Source: Tolypocladium sp. Sup5 PDA-1
Taxonomy: Eukaryota > Ascomycota > Sordariomycetes > Hypocreales > Ophiocordycipitaceae
Direction: 5' to 3'
Assembly: GCA_000750105.3 (NCBI GenBank)
Contig: JPHH03000021.1
Location: 450,955-514,954, forward strand
Length of the DNA: 64,000 nucleotides
Position 1 is the stretch's first letter. Every line of letters begins with the position of its first letter. Both the position numbers and the translations under genes were made by a program. A model generated the notes under the pieces. That model had not been told where the DNA came from and did not search any database. It saw nothing but the letters and a program-made list of their open reading frames with translations. This document shows, one piece after another, positions 34,251 to 44,035 of this stretch.

Positions 34251-34777
34251 GACCGTCCAGGGGCGCGCCTAAGTGAGAGGTCCCGGGGATGGCATCGCAT
34301 GTAAGAAGTACGTTTTTGCCCCATTCGAGTGGGTTGGGTTGGTGGAACACGTCTGTCGCGCCTGGGGCAAATCCAGGGATCGCGAAGTCACATGGTCTGG
34401 TGAGGGGCTCACGCAAGCCACTATAAGTGTTGGCCAGGTGCTGTTAACCCACTATCGCTAGCCAGTTGCAGACCACGCCGTGTTCCATCGTGTAAACCGA
34501 CACACATTTCTACGGACTACAGAATCGCTCGTTAGATATGCCGACTCACTCCAGGCGCTCGTTGGATTCGAAACCCATGCGCGGTTTTTTTTCGTACTGA
34601 GGAGCTGAGCTGGCTCCTCGGCAGGAGGCAGAGACGATACGCTAGCCGTCTCAGGCTCAGCACTGAGCAGCGACTGTCCTCCCTCGCCGAGGCTCTGGCG
34701 TTTAGATAGCAGACTTCAACCTCCCTACTTTTGCGCAGCATCAATATCCATATACTTATACGTCAGCTGTGCTCATC
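34251..34777. promoter_or_regulatory. Divergent promoter between pso2 and the DUF7053 gene
   Basis: 527 bases. Contains an eight-T run at about 34584-34591 next to a weak box-B-like GGATTCGAAACC, which I do not accept as a tRNA gene. No other feature is evident. Confidence 0.5.
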
Positions 34778-35353
34778 ATGTCATGTGAGTTGGCGATCGG
34801 CCGGCAGCGCCGGTGCAAGGGCTGACTTCCACCTCTGCCAGCCATGTTCAACACCACGGCCACGGTTCAGCACGTCACGCCGATACCGGCTGGAATTGGG
34901 CCCGAGAAGGGGGTAGAACTGCTCCAGGGCCACGAGTTCTTCATCCAATGCGACCCTCACATGATCAAGTATGAGCCCATCGATACTCCATCGGACCCAG
35001 AGCCCACGCTCCCCGATGGCCGTGGCGTCAAAGCCGTTGCAGCCCCAAAGTGCTACCAAGTGACGGACAAGGTTCACGCTCTCCCAGCAGGGCTCTGGGA
35101 CTCCGACGTGGTGAGCACATACGAGTTCATCGACATCGAAAGGGGCGTGTTCGTCAGGATACGCTGTCCGCTGAACGTGTCCATGGAGACGGTGTGGGAG
35201 ATCCGAGAGACCGAGGACGGGGGCTCGGAGCTGGTTGAGGACGTCGTCATCAAGTGCTCGAGATTCCTGCTTGGGGTCGTCAAGAGCACGTGCGAAACGG
35301 GGTGGAAGGGCATCCACGAGAAGATGGTTGGGAAGCTGGTGCAGAGTCCATGA
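34778..35353 (+). CDS. DUF7053 family protein
   Basis: Small soluble protein of a Pezizomycotina family without established function. Exon 1 is proposed as 34778-34784 (7 nt, ATGTCAT) joined over a 57-nt intron (GTGAGT, GGCTGAC branch, TGCCAG) to 34842-35353, giving 172 aa that begin MSSMFNTTATVQHVTPIPAG. If the first exon is wrong, translation would start at ATG 34844 and lose three residues. Family hallmarks seen: the N-terminal VQHVTPIPAG strand, a central CYQVTDKVHALPAGLW followed by a beta-rich YEFIDIERGVFVRIRCP, and a C-terminal helix that ends ...WKGIHEKMVGKL. The fold is probably START/polyketide-cyclase-like, but that is inference. No signal peptide or membrane segment. Confidence 0.75.
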
Positions 35354-35944
35354 ACAACGCCATGCCGTGCTTGGAGTCCAGGGCATTCGAGGGTGAGCGC
35401 AGGCCGCGACACCCGGTGATGACGAGCGATTGTTTATGCCAGCGACTGAGATGATGGGTGGATGGCCATGAGTGCAGCGATGTATAGAAGACTCTATCCG
35501 TAGAATAAACAAAATAGAAGCCTCGTTGACATGCCAGATCCATTCACCAGCCACGCTTAGTTGGACTCGATCACGGTCCTCGCGTACCTACCTAGGTATG
35601 TTGGACGAAGCCTAAATGGAGGTGATCCAGTGGACTAGCAGGCGGGCTTGCAGTGAACAACGGCCCCCTGAGCGCGGAACCGCGGGGCGGCTAAACCTCG
35701 TGTGAACTAGCTGACCTGATACACTTACCTTATCGGACCCCCCCTACGGAGTACCCTACCTTGCCTTCTTAATCCAACCTCAGCCGACGACCACTTTACA
35801 AACCCGACGGGATTTTGCCGGCTAGACCATCATGGTCGCGACAGTCATCGACTTGATCGCTTCCTCATGATGTGAGAGCGACGATTTCCCGCGCTGTGAA
35901 ATCCCGGACAGACCAAACGCGCTGCTTTGGGCCCATCGGCCGCA
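35354..35944. other. Intergenic region upstream of the GCK kinase
   Basis: 591 bases with the DUF7053 gene 3' flank and the kinase promoter. A TACGGAGTAC palindrome lies near 35745-35754. No gene supported. Confidence 0.5.
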
Positions 35945-38464
35945 ATGGCGTCGCTTCAAGTGAGATGGCCCGAACTCTCGGTCACGAAGCAGAGGGCGCT
36001 CGAGGATGCCAAAAAGATGCAAAAGGCAGTCGTCGAGCAATGCGCCAAACTGGCCAAGGAAGCGCCTCAGTACCAGCTCTCCGAACTCATTGGCAAAGGC
36101 AGCTTCGGCCGCGTCTACAAGGCAAACTCGCAACAGACGGGCCAGCTGGTCGCCGTCAAGATCATCGACATCGAGGAGAGCGACACCCTCAACCCCAAGC
36201 TCGCCGACACGTACAGCGACCTCATCAAGGAAATCAGCGCGCTGCAGCTGCTGAGCGACAGCGGCGCCAAGAACATCAACCATGTCATCGAGGCCCTGCC
36301 TGTCGGGCAGTCCATGTGGGTGATCACCGAGTATTGCGCCGGCGGGAGTGTCGCGACGCTCATGAAGCCAACGTCGCCCGGCGGCCTGCAAGAGAAGTGG
36401 ATCATTCCCATTCTGCGCGAAGTTGCCGAAGCCATGTATTGGGTTCATGGCCAGGGAATCATCCACCGCGATCTCAAGTGCGCCAACGTCTTGGTCACCG
36501 AGGTTGGCGACGTCCAGCTTTGTGACTTTGGCGTTGCTGGCGTCATCGAGACCAAGTTTGACAAGCGGACCACCTTTATCGGTACTCCTCACTGGATGGC
36601 CCCCGAACTCTTTGACCAGTCGGCCTCCTACGGTACCGAAGTCGATATCTGGGCCTTTGGCGCCATGGTCTACGAAATCGCATCCGGGCTGCCGCCAAAC
36701 GTCACCGACGGCATCGATTTCTCCCGCCTGGGCAGCCACCTGAAGCAGCAGACGCCTCGACTTGACGGGGACCAGTATTCTGTGGGACTCAAGGACTTGA
36801 TTGCCTACTGTCTGCAGCAGGATCCCACCAAGCGGCCCACCATCGAGCAGGTTCAGCGGCATGGGTACATCTTCAAAACTGAAGAAACTTATCCTGCATC
36901 GACGCTGGCCCATCTCGTCCGCGGCTTCAAGCTGTGGGAATCGCAAGGAGGCGACCGTCGATCCCTGTTCTCCGCTGGCGGCGCCCAAGGACTGTCCGAC
37001 GTCTCCGCCATGACACTGGCCAATGACGAGTGGAACTTTAGCACCACTGCTGCCTTTGACCAGCAGGTTTTCGACAATGGCGACGCCCAGGATGTCTACG
37101 ATGTGTATGGATCCAACGTCGACTTCAGCCAGCAGACGTTTGAAGAGACGTCCCGCCCGCCAAAGGGAAAGTCTCGTCGACGCCCGCCACCACAACTGCC
37201 TTCCGTCAAGGCACCCCTGGAAAAGGTGTTTGATCCAAACACAATCTCGAATTACGAAGACAATTCCAGGGCCTATTACGGAAAGCTCTTCCAAGCCCCT
37301 GCCTCGGATCTGCCGCTACGAGACGAGTCTGCTCCGGCCGCGGACGTGCGCGAGTCCTTGATCGACCTGGATGCGTCCTTGCACGGCAGCGACTTGTCTC
37401 AGTTTGTGGACATGGACACCATTAAAGCTGGTGATCACCGCGCCTCGGTGGATTACGACTTTGGGGACGCTTCTCACTACGTCAAGGCGCCGCTAAGCGA
37501 TCCTGCCGACGTCAACAACAACCGCCGCACACAAGATTGGAAGTTTCCAACCATGCCTCCTCCGGCCTCGGCCAACCCAGAGATGTTCAGGTTTCCCTTC
37601 ACAGATGAGTCTTCGACTCCAGATACCGGGCGACCACCCCTTGTTCATCACCCCACCGAACCGCTCCAGACCTCCATGGCGTTTAGCGATCTTGCTACCT
37701 CAAAGCCTAGCCCCGTCAACCGTGCTTCGGTTGGAAGCCTGATTGATCTTGATATGAGTTTTCCGGACTCTGGGACGGACTATACTCGTCCATCGACGTC
37801 CCACTCGGATGTTGGATCCATTAGCGGCTCTGAAGTGGGCGGTGCCAACCCGTTCGAGTTGGAGAAGCACGCATCCCTTTACGTGCTGCCGAACGCGGCT
37901 CCTCGTGAACCGTCTATATACGTCTCCGATGACTCTGAATACGCAAATTCTCTTGCGGATCTACCGGATCATTCGTCCGACAGCGAACAAACCCAGCGCC
38001 GGCCAGAAACCAACGGGCAACCTATCAACGGCGGCCGCCCTTACTCGTTGAGCGAGTTTGCCGACATGGACCCCGAGTCCATGTCGCCGCCGCAGACCGC
38101 TGCGCCCAGTGTAGCCCAGTTTCCTTCGTCGTTCCAGGAGCAGCCTCCCCAGGTCCAGTTCCCTTCGTTGTTGCAGGATCCGGCTCCCCAGGGCCAGTTC
38201 CCTTCGTCGTTCCAGGATCAGCCTACCCAGGGCCAGCTCCGCGAGCCTTCGCCCTACAACTATGCGAATCTGCCGCCGCTCCCCATCGGCCCATCCTCAC
38301 GCGTCATGGAGGGCCGGGCATCCAACGAAGAGGTCAAGAACGAGCTGCGGCGCATGGCGATGAGTCTCGGTGATCATCTCAGCTATGCAAACTCGTACCT
38401 GTCTGGCTTACCGGTTCGGAGAGGGAGTATGACGAGGCTGGAACCCGTTGGGAATGGGAACTGA
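35945..38464 (+). CDS. Ste20-family germinal-centre protein kinase (MST-1-like)
   Basis: Serine/threonine kinase, 839 aa, single exon; ATG 35945 is the first in-frame ATG. N-terminal kinase domain from about residue 43: GKGSFGRVYKA glycine loop (50-60), VAVK lysine at about 72, HRDLKCANV, DFG, the activation segment with TTFIGTPHWMAPE, and DPTKRP. The long C-terminal half is Ser/Pro-rich and disordered, with repeated LIDLD motifs and three tandem copies of a 13-residue QFPSSFQ unit (38117-38233). A short helical end follows (ELRRMAMSLGDHLSYANSYL). Its size and kinase type fit the GCK subgroup of Sid1, Nak1/POD-6 and Neurospora MST-1, which feed NDR-kinase pathways for septation and polarity. 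MST-1 is my best guess by length, not proven. Confidence 0.9.
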   Translation: MASLQVRWPELSVTKQRALEDAKKMQKAVVEQCAKLAKEAPQYQLSELIGKGSFGRVYKANSQQTGQLVAVKIIDIEESDTLNPKLADTYSDLIKEISALQLLSDSGAKNINHVIEALPVGQSMWVITEYCAGGSVATLMKPTSPGGLQEKWIIPILREVAEAMYWVHGQGIIHRDLKCANVLVTEVGDVQLCDFGVAGVIETKFDKRTTFIGTPHWMAPELFDQSASYGTEVDIWAFGAMVYEIASGLPPNVTDGIDFSRLGSHLKQQTPRLDGDQYSVGLKDLIAYCLQQDPTKRPTIEQVQRHGYIFKTEETYPASTLAHLVRGFKLWESQGGDRRSLFSAGGAQGLSDVSAMTLANDEWNFSTTAAFDQQVFDNGDAQDVYDVYGSNVDFSQQTFEETSRPPKGKSRRRPPPQLPSVKAPLEKVFDPNTISNYEDNSRAYYGKLFQAPASDLPLRDESAPAADVRESLIDLDASLHGSDLSQFVDMDTIKAGDHRASVDYDFGDASHYVKAPLSDPADVNNNRRTQDWKFPTMPPPASANPEMFRFPFTDESSTPDTGRPPLVHHPTEPLQTSMAFSDLATSKPSPVNRASVGSLIDLDMSFPDSGTDYTRPSTSHSDVGSISGSEVGGANPFELEKHASLYVLPNAAPREPSIYVSDDSEYANSLADLPDHSSDSEQTQRRPETNGQPINGGRPYSLSEFADMDPESMSPPQTAAPSVAQFPSSFQEQPPQVQFPSLLQDPAPQGQFPSSFQDQPTQGQLREPSPYNYANLPPLPIGPSSRVMEGRASNEEVKNELRRMAMSLGDHLSYANSYLSGLPVRRGSMTRLEPVGNGN
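38117..38233 (+). repeat. 39-bp coding minisatellite in the GCK kinase
   Basis: Three 39-bp tandem units encode QFPSSFQEQPPQV, QFPSLLQDPAPQG and QFPSSFQDQPTQG. In frame, so copy-number change would not break the protein. Confidence 0.85.
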
Positions 38465-38764
38465 GCATCTACTTCCCGTGCATGGATGCTGCATCGCACC
38501 AAGACGGACGGAAACGACTATATGGTAATGTAAGATACCAAACTAAACTTATGTGTAGCATGATCTCACGCATTGGATTTGATGGGGGGCTATGGTTATG
38601 GGTGCTTCTGCGAGCCAGAAGCGGGCTGTCATTTCGAGCGCTTACTACAATTTTTAGAGGGCCGGGCAAAGGGCATGAACATGGAGGTCATAGATTGGCA
38701 GTAAAATCAGTTTCCTGAGACAAGGACATCTTCAATTTCTGCCTACGTATGTGAACATGAAATA
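38465..38764. other. Convergent intergenic region, GCK kinase and tel2
   Basis: 300 bases between two 3' ends. No gene or notable structure. Confidence 0.5.
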
Positions 38765-41700
38765 TCAGGAGAACCCAATCATGTCCCCCACCAGCAAGGC
38801 CTGGTACTTCTCAATCGCCTCGCCCAGCTTGATGAGCACGCCCGCCGCCAACATCTTGACCTCATTCTCCTCGCCGCCATCATCACCCCTCGTCCTGTCG
38901 AAAACGCCGCTCACCCACTCCCTCGTCTCGACGACCTCCCTGCTCTGCTCCACGCACAGCCTGCGCATGTCCCCACCATTCACCTCGAGCAGCACCGCCA
39001 TGGCGACGAACCAGCCCTTCATCGCGGCCAGGTCGCCCAGGACGTGGACCCGGACCCGGAGCAGCAGGTCCCAGAGCTCAGAGGTCAGCTGCGGGAGGGA
39101 CAGCGTCGACGGGCCGGCCGCGTTGACGACGATGCCGAGGGTCTGCAGGTACAGCGAGAGCAGGGCCGGGTTGAGAACGACGGGCTTGGAGGAGCGGAGG
39201 GCGAGCTGGAAGTGCGCCGTGAGAGGGGAGAAGAAGCACGTGGCGAGCAGGGCGGCGGTTGTATTCGGGATGGCGCGCACGCGAGGCCTGGCTTTGGTCT
39301 TGGACTTGTACCGCGCTGTAAAGGTCTGGAGCTTTAGGACGTCGGGCCCGCTTGTCGCATCCGCTGCTTGGGCGGCCAGCGGTCCAAGGAAGGAGGACGT
39401 GAGAGACTGTGTGATGCCGTCGAGGGCGTTTGCAGGCAAGGCCTTGAGCTGGGACGAGGAGGGCTGCTCGGGCTGCTGAGATGAGTCGATGTAGAGCTGC
39501 TCAATTCTCTCCGGTAGCCTCTTGGAGGGGAACGAAGCCGCCGACTGGTACTCTGACGTGTCATAGCCAGCAAGCTCCCGGGCAGATAGTCCCAACGTAA
39601 CGAGTACCGACGTGCGCTGAGAAAGCGAGTAGTCGCCCTCGAAAAACGTACGAGCGAACCAGGGCGCCATGGACTTGGGCTGGGCTACCACGAGCGCCAT
39701 CATTCCCTGTTGCCGCCTCTCTGCAAAGTCGTCCATGTCGAACTTGTCTTGCATGCCTACCAAGAGGCCTGCCAGCTCGTCAGCATGAGCGCTGACTTCA
39801 GAGCCATAATTTGCCTTTCGACGTATGAGCACCGGCGCCGTTTGCAGGGCCAGCTTCTGCTTGTCGTAGTTCTCTGAGTCGCGGAAGAAGGTGATCAAGT
39901 CGCGAATGTACACCGGAGCCTTGGGCTTGTTGCGTTGGACCAGCGTCGCGTCGTCATCGGAGTCTTCGGGATCGGAGCCTTTGGCATAAGGAACCAGGTC
40001 GTCGTCTTCGTCGTCTGAAGAGTCAATCTCCTCAATTATAGCCTTGGGAATCGTCGTGGTGACCGCTGGTCTAGGCTTGATCTTGGGTTTCCCCTTCGAT
40101 CTTGTTGTAGTTGAAGTATATGGCGGGGCCAGCAACGCAGGCTTGCTCGTAGATAGAATAGAGTCAAATGGCCCCACAGGGTCAGAGACGCCGCTGAGCC
40201 CCTTGAACCATTCTGCTTCGTCCGTTTCCATTTCTTCCATGTGAAAGTCGAGTTTCTTGGACCTGTTGTCAAGCAATGCGGACAGGGACTCCCCAGCTGC
40301 CATTCCTAGGAAGCGCGCCCTTGCCTGCGTTGCCGCTATTCGATTTGATATCGCAGTCAAATACGTGCCCGATCTCAGCAGCAAGGTCAACTTGATGGGC
40401 GACAGCCTTGCTACGTATCCTGCGCTGAGGAGTAGGACCTGGGCGTGTGCTAGGCCAGTTGTCAGAGGTTGCCAATGGTGTTCGTAAAGGTTCAACTTAC
40501 CTTCTTGCTGGAGTATTGCGGCGTGCTTGATATAGAGCTGGTCCCCAAACTGGGCCAGGCTCTTTTCCAGCACTGTTGTGATGGTCTCCTTATCCTCTGC
40601 AAGCACTGCAACGACAGCGCGACGGACACCAACCCCATCTCCAAGTCCTGCCCCTGAATATGTAGTGCACCAGTTGACGAGATGGGTTCTCCGAGACTCG
40701 TCTCCAGCCACGACAGCGTCGATGATACCAGCAACTGCCGACACTGTGGCATTCGACTTGGAGTCGTCGAGATTGAGGTTGTTGAGGAACCGCTGGGACA
40801 AGTAATCCAGCAAGATGTGCATGATCTTCTTCGACCCCTGGATTTGATGAAAGCAGACTTTCGAAAAGGCATGTTGCCGCCCCTCGTTGGACAGCAGAAG
40901 CTCGTCAATGAGGGTCTTTACTAAGCTCTCTGCGATGTGTAAGTAGCGGCTCACAGACACAGGGGGGAAACCTACCAGGGTACCCCAATCGCATTGCGCG
41001 TTGAAGCATATCAAAGCAGAATGAGAACTCATCCTCAGCTGGTTGCAGTTTCGCCCAAGACGCAAGATTCCGTCCGATCCATCTGCTGAACTCGACACCA
41101 TCAGAAACCCATCGAGCCTCGGCCGAGAGCTCGTCCTTTCCCACAACACTCGATGCTTCCGCAGCAGTCGATAAGATCCGCCCGTTCCCGATAAGCGACA
41201 CCAAATGCTGAGATTGGACCTTCTTCAGCGTCGCATCTGCCAGGTTAGCAGCGGAGCAAGTCCAGATAGTCCGGATCGGATCGTCTCCCTTCAGTAAGGT
41301 AGCGAGTAGATCGAGAAACACTCCTAGGTTCAACTTGATGTCCGGTCGTTTGGACTCCTTGCTGCCAGTCTTGGACTCCTGAAGCAACGCCGTGGCATGC
41401 GCGATGACGGCGTTGAGACCAGTGACGCTTCGCAGACACCTGAGCAGAAGCTCGACATCATCCGGTCTCGACGAGGCAGCGCCAGCGCCAACATTCGTCG
41501 AGCCCTCCTGAAGCAACGTCCAGTAGTTGGGTGTAATCTCCGTCACCAAGACATGGACAATGGCTGCGCTTTTGGGGCTCGGGACTTGGAGCTGAAATGC
41601 GCCGGGGGCCGGGGCATCGAGCGTGAGATATCGCAGGACGGCGGCGAGCGCGTCGTAGTCGGGCTGGCTCCTGAGGACTTCTAGAGCTTCGTCCGCTGAC

Positions 41701-41822
41701 GAGATCTTTGAGGGAAACGTCACATCTTTTGCTCTCTTTGTCGGCTTGACTTCAGTAAGAAGCGGTTCCGCGTCGTTCTTGGATCTCAGATATGTCGTGC
41801 TGACTGGGGTGAGCAGGTCCAT
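38765..41822 (-). CDS. tel2: Tel2 (TELO2/Clk2), TTT complex scaffold
   Basis: HEAT-repeat core of the Tel2-Tti1-Tti2 complex that helps fold PIKK kinases (Tor, Tel1, Mec1). Three exons: 41822-40976, 40929-40501, 40449-38765; introns 46 and 51 nt. The joins restore LGYPESLVKTLIDE and LQQEAHAQVLLLSAGY. Product 986 aa, the fungal size. The start is the ATG at 41820-41822. The helical body contains FSKVCFHQIQGSK. An acidic linker follows with EEIDSSDDEDDDLVPY, which fits the CK2-phosphorylated docking motif for the Pih1 subunit of R2TP. The conserved C-terminal block has YDKQKLALQTAPVLIRRK and DYSLSQRTSVLVTLGLSARE. Divergent from uba3. Confidence 0.94.
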
Positions 41823-42158
41823 GGCCACTTGCGCGCCTCTCAGCCAGGCCTGCCGTAGAGGCTCTGCGACGGCTGCATAAGTTTCAGACGACGCTAAGAA
41901 AGTTTGACAAGTTTGAGGCCTGCTTTGGAAAAGTGAAAGGCGTTGTTTGGGTGCAGAATGCAGATATGGAATGGGTTCATGGTCAAGTGCTTGAAGGACT
42001 TCGGTGGCTCGGTTGCCCCACCTTCACCGAGCTTACCGAGCCCGCCGCTACCTATCCGCCATGACGCACAGGTAAACAGGCGGCTCCGAGCTCCCCTCCT
42101 CCCACCCTCTCCCCAATCGACGACACGTCTCGAGAAACGCGATTCTCCTTGGTCAACA
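41823..42158. promoter_or_regulatory. Bidirectional promoter between tel2 and uba3
   Basis: 336 bases between divergent start codons. The half near uba3 is C-rich, typical of fungal transcription starts. The frame of uba3 stays open upstream, but nothing conserved is encoded there. Confidence 0.5.
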
Positions 42159-43700
42159 ATGAGCGTTGACACGCAAGCCACCGTCAGCGCCGGCGCCGGC
42201 AGCGAGGAGGCGAGATGGTAAGCAGCACAGCTCGCTTCGCGCCAGAAGGTAGCTAAGCAGTCACGCAGGCGATATCTCGACCAGATCCGACGCAACCCCG
42301 GCCCGTTTACCGACCCAGATGCCACGGCGGAAGAGGCCCTCGCCCAGTTTGAGAAGTTCAAAGTCCTGTAGGTGCCCTCGCGGAGCTCCAACATCTTGCG
42401 GCTAAGCTGACATGGGGCGTGCAGGGTAATGTTGGTCGATCCCTCCACGAGCCTTCGAATCCCCGTCCACTGACCACAGGTGCAGCGGCGCGGGCGGTTT
42501 AGGATGCGAGATACTAAAGAACCTGGCCATGTCGCAGTTCAAGGATATTCACGTCATCGATATGGGTGCGTCCAGGCCCACAGAGAACCCCCCGGCCGTT
42601 TGTCGACGTCCCCTGACCGTGTCCTAGATACCATCGACATCTCCAACCTGAACCGACAGTTCCTCTTCCGCAGCACCGACGTCGGCAAGTACAAGGCAGA
42701 GGTCGCAGCGAGGTTCGTCGAGCAGAGAGTCAAGGGCGTGTCCATCACGGCGCACAACAACCGGATACAGGACTTTGACGAAGACTTCTACAAGCAGTTC
42801 CAGCTCGTCATTTGCGGGCTCGACAGCATCGAGGCGCGGCGGTGGATCAATGCCATGCTCGTCTCCATTGCAGAGGAGGCTGAAGACCCGGATGGCATCA
42901 AGCCCCTCATTGACGGCGGCACAGAGGGCTTCAAGGGACAGGCACGAGTGATCCTCCCGTCCATGACGTCGTGCATCGAGTGCCAGCTGGACATGCACGC
43001 TCCGCGAGCAGCCGTCCCGCTCTGCACCATTGCTTCCATTCCGCGACAACCCGAGCACTGCGTGGAGTGGGCTCACGTCATTGCGTGGGAGGAGGAGAAG
43101 CCGTTCCCGAGTCTCGACAAGGACGACCCCGACCACGTCACCTGGCTGTACCAAAAGGCCCTGACCCGAGCGGAAGAGTTCAACATCCCGGGGGTCACCT
43201 ACTCACTCACCCAGGGAACCATCAAGAACATCATCCCCGCCATCGCTTCGACCAACGCAATCATCGCCGCGGCGTGCTGCAACGAGGCCTTCAAGATCGC
43301 CACGGCGGCCGCGCCGTGCCTAGGCTTCGAGAATAACTACATGATGTACTCTGGCAACGACAGCGTCTACACCTACACCTTCAAGCACGAGAAGAAGGAC
43401 GACTGCCCCGTCTGCGGCCGCCAGGCCCGCCCGCTCGACGTCGACCCCAAGCTGACGCTGCAGGACCTCCTGGACTCGCTGGCCGTGCGCCCCGAGGCGC
43501 AGCTGAAGAAGCCGTCCATCCGGGGCGAAAACAAGACGCTGTACATGCAATTCCCACAGAGCCTGGAAGAGCAGACGCGGCCAAACTTGGCAAAGACAAT
43601 CACAGAGCTCGGCCTCGAGAATGGACAGCAAGTTGTGGTCACCGACCCTGCGTTCCCGCTTGAGTTTAACTTTTTCATCAAGTTCAAGGCTGAGATCTGA
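42159..43700 (+). CDS. uba3: Uba3, catalytic subunit of the NEDD8-activating enzyme E1
   Basis: Adenylates NEDD8/Rub1 and carries it as a thioester with partner Ula1, for cullin neddylation. Proposed exons: 42159-42217, 42269-42367, micro-exon 42425-42430, 42486-42565, 42628-43700; introns 51, 57, 55 and 62 nt with CTAAG/CTGAC branches. The six-base exon GGTAAT yields FKVLVIGAGGLGCEILKNL; without it the motif would lack VI. Product 438 aa, the family size. Seen: GxGGLG nucleotide loop, DMDTIDISNLNRQF, the catalytic cysteine in PLCTIAS (43023-43025), zinc ligands CIEC and CPVC, and a C-terminal ubiquitin-fold E2-binding domain from about residue 345. Convergent with rpc40. Confidence 0.95.
42425..42430 (+). 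other. uba3: Predicted 6-nt micro-exon of uba3 (GGTAAT)
   Basis: Flanked by GCTGAC...GTGCAG upstream and GTTGGT downstream. It supplies the last base of a Leu codon, the Val codon and the first two bases of an Ile codon in the VLVIGAGG strand-loop. Phase is exact on both sides. Confidence 0.75.
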
Positions 43701-44035
43701 CGAGCCGGACCTCCGGATAGGAGCCGGTAGAGATGAAAAGGGGGCGAGGGAGATGGCAAAAAAATGGCGTTTTGCGATGTCGCGGTTTTTTTGTTCTTGC
43801 ATTTTCTGGCGTTGGAGATATGAATGACGAACAAGCCCGAGCAAGTACGGTATGTGTCTAGATGCACCGCAGCATAGCTTAAAACAGACAAGCAAGCAAA
43901 TGGAGAATAGAAAAAAAGGTGGTCCTGGTATCATCCCATTTTGTCTACCCGCAAAGGACAAAAACAGCACAGCTAGTGACGCAAGATATATCCCCGTAAT
44001 ATACAACCCGCCAGCCCCAGCTCCCCCCAACCGCA
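43701..44035. other. Convergent intergenic region, uba3 and rpc40
   Basis: 335 bases between two 3' ends, with A- and T-rich runs suited to polyadenylation on both strands. No gene. Confidence 0.5.

Noticed and set aside
34540..34592. Box-B-like GGATTCGAAACC followed by a run of eight T on the plus strand
   Set aside because: T-loop spacing is wrong and no acceptor or anticodon stems pair. No 5S rRNA similarity either.
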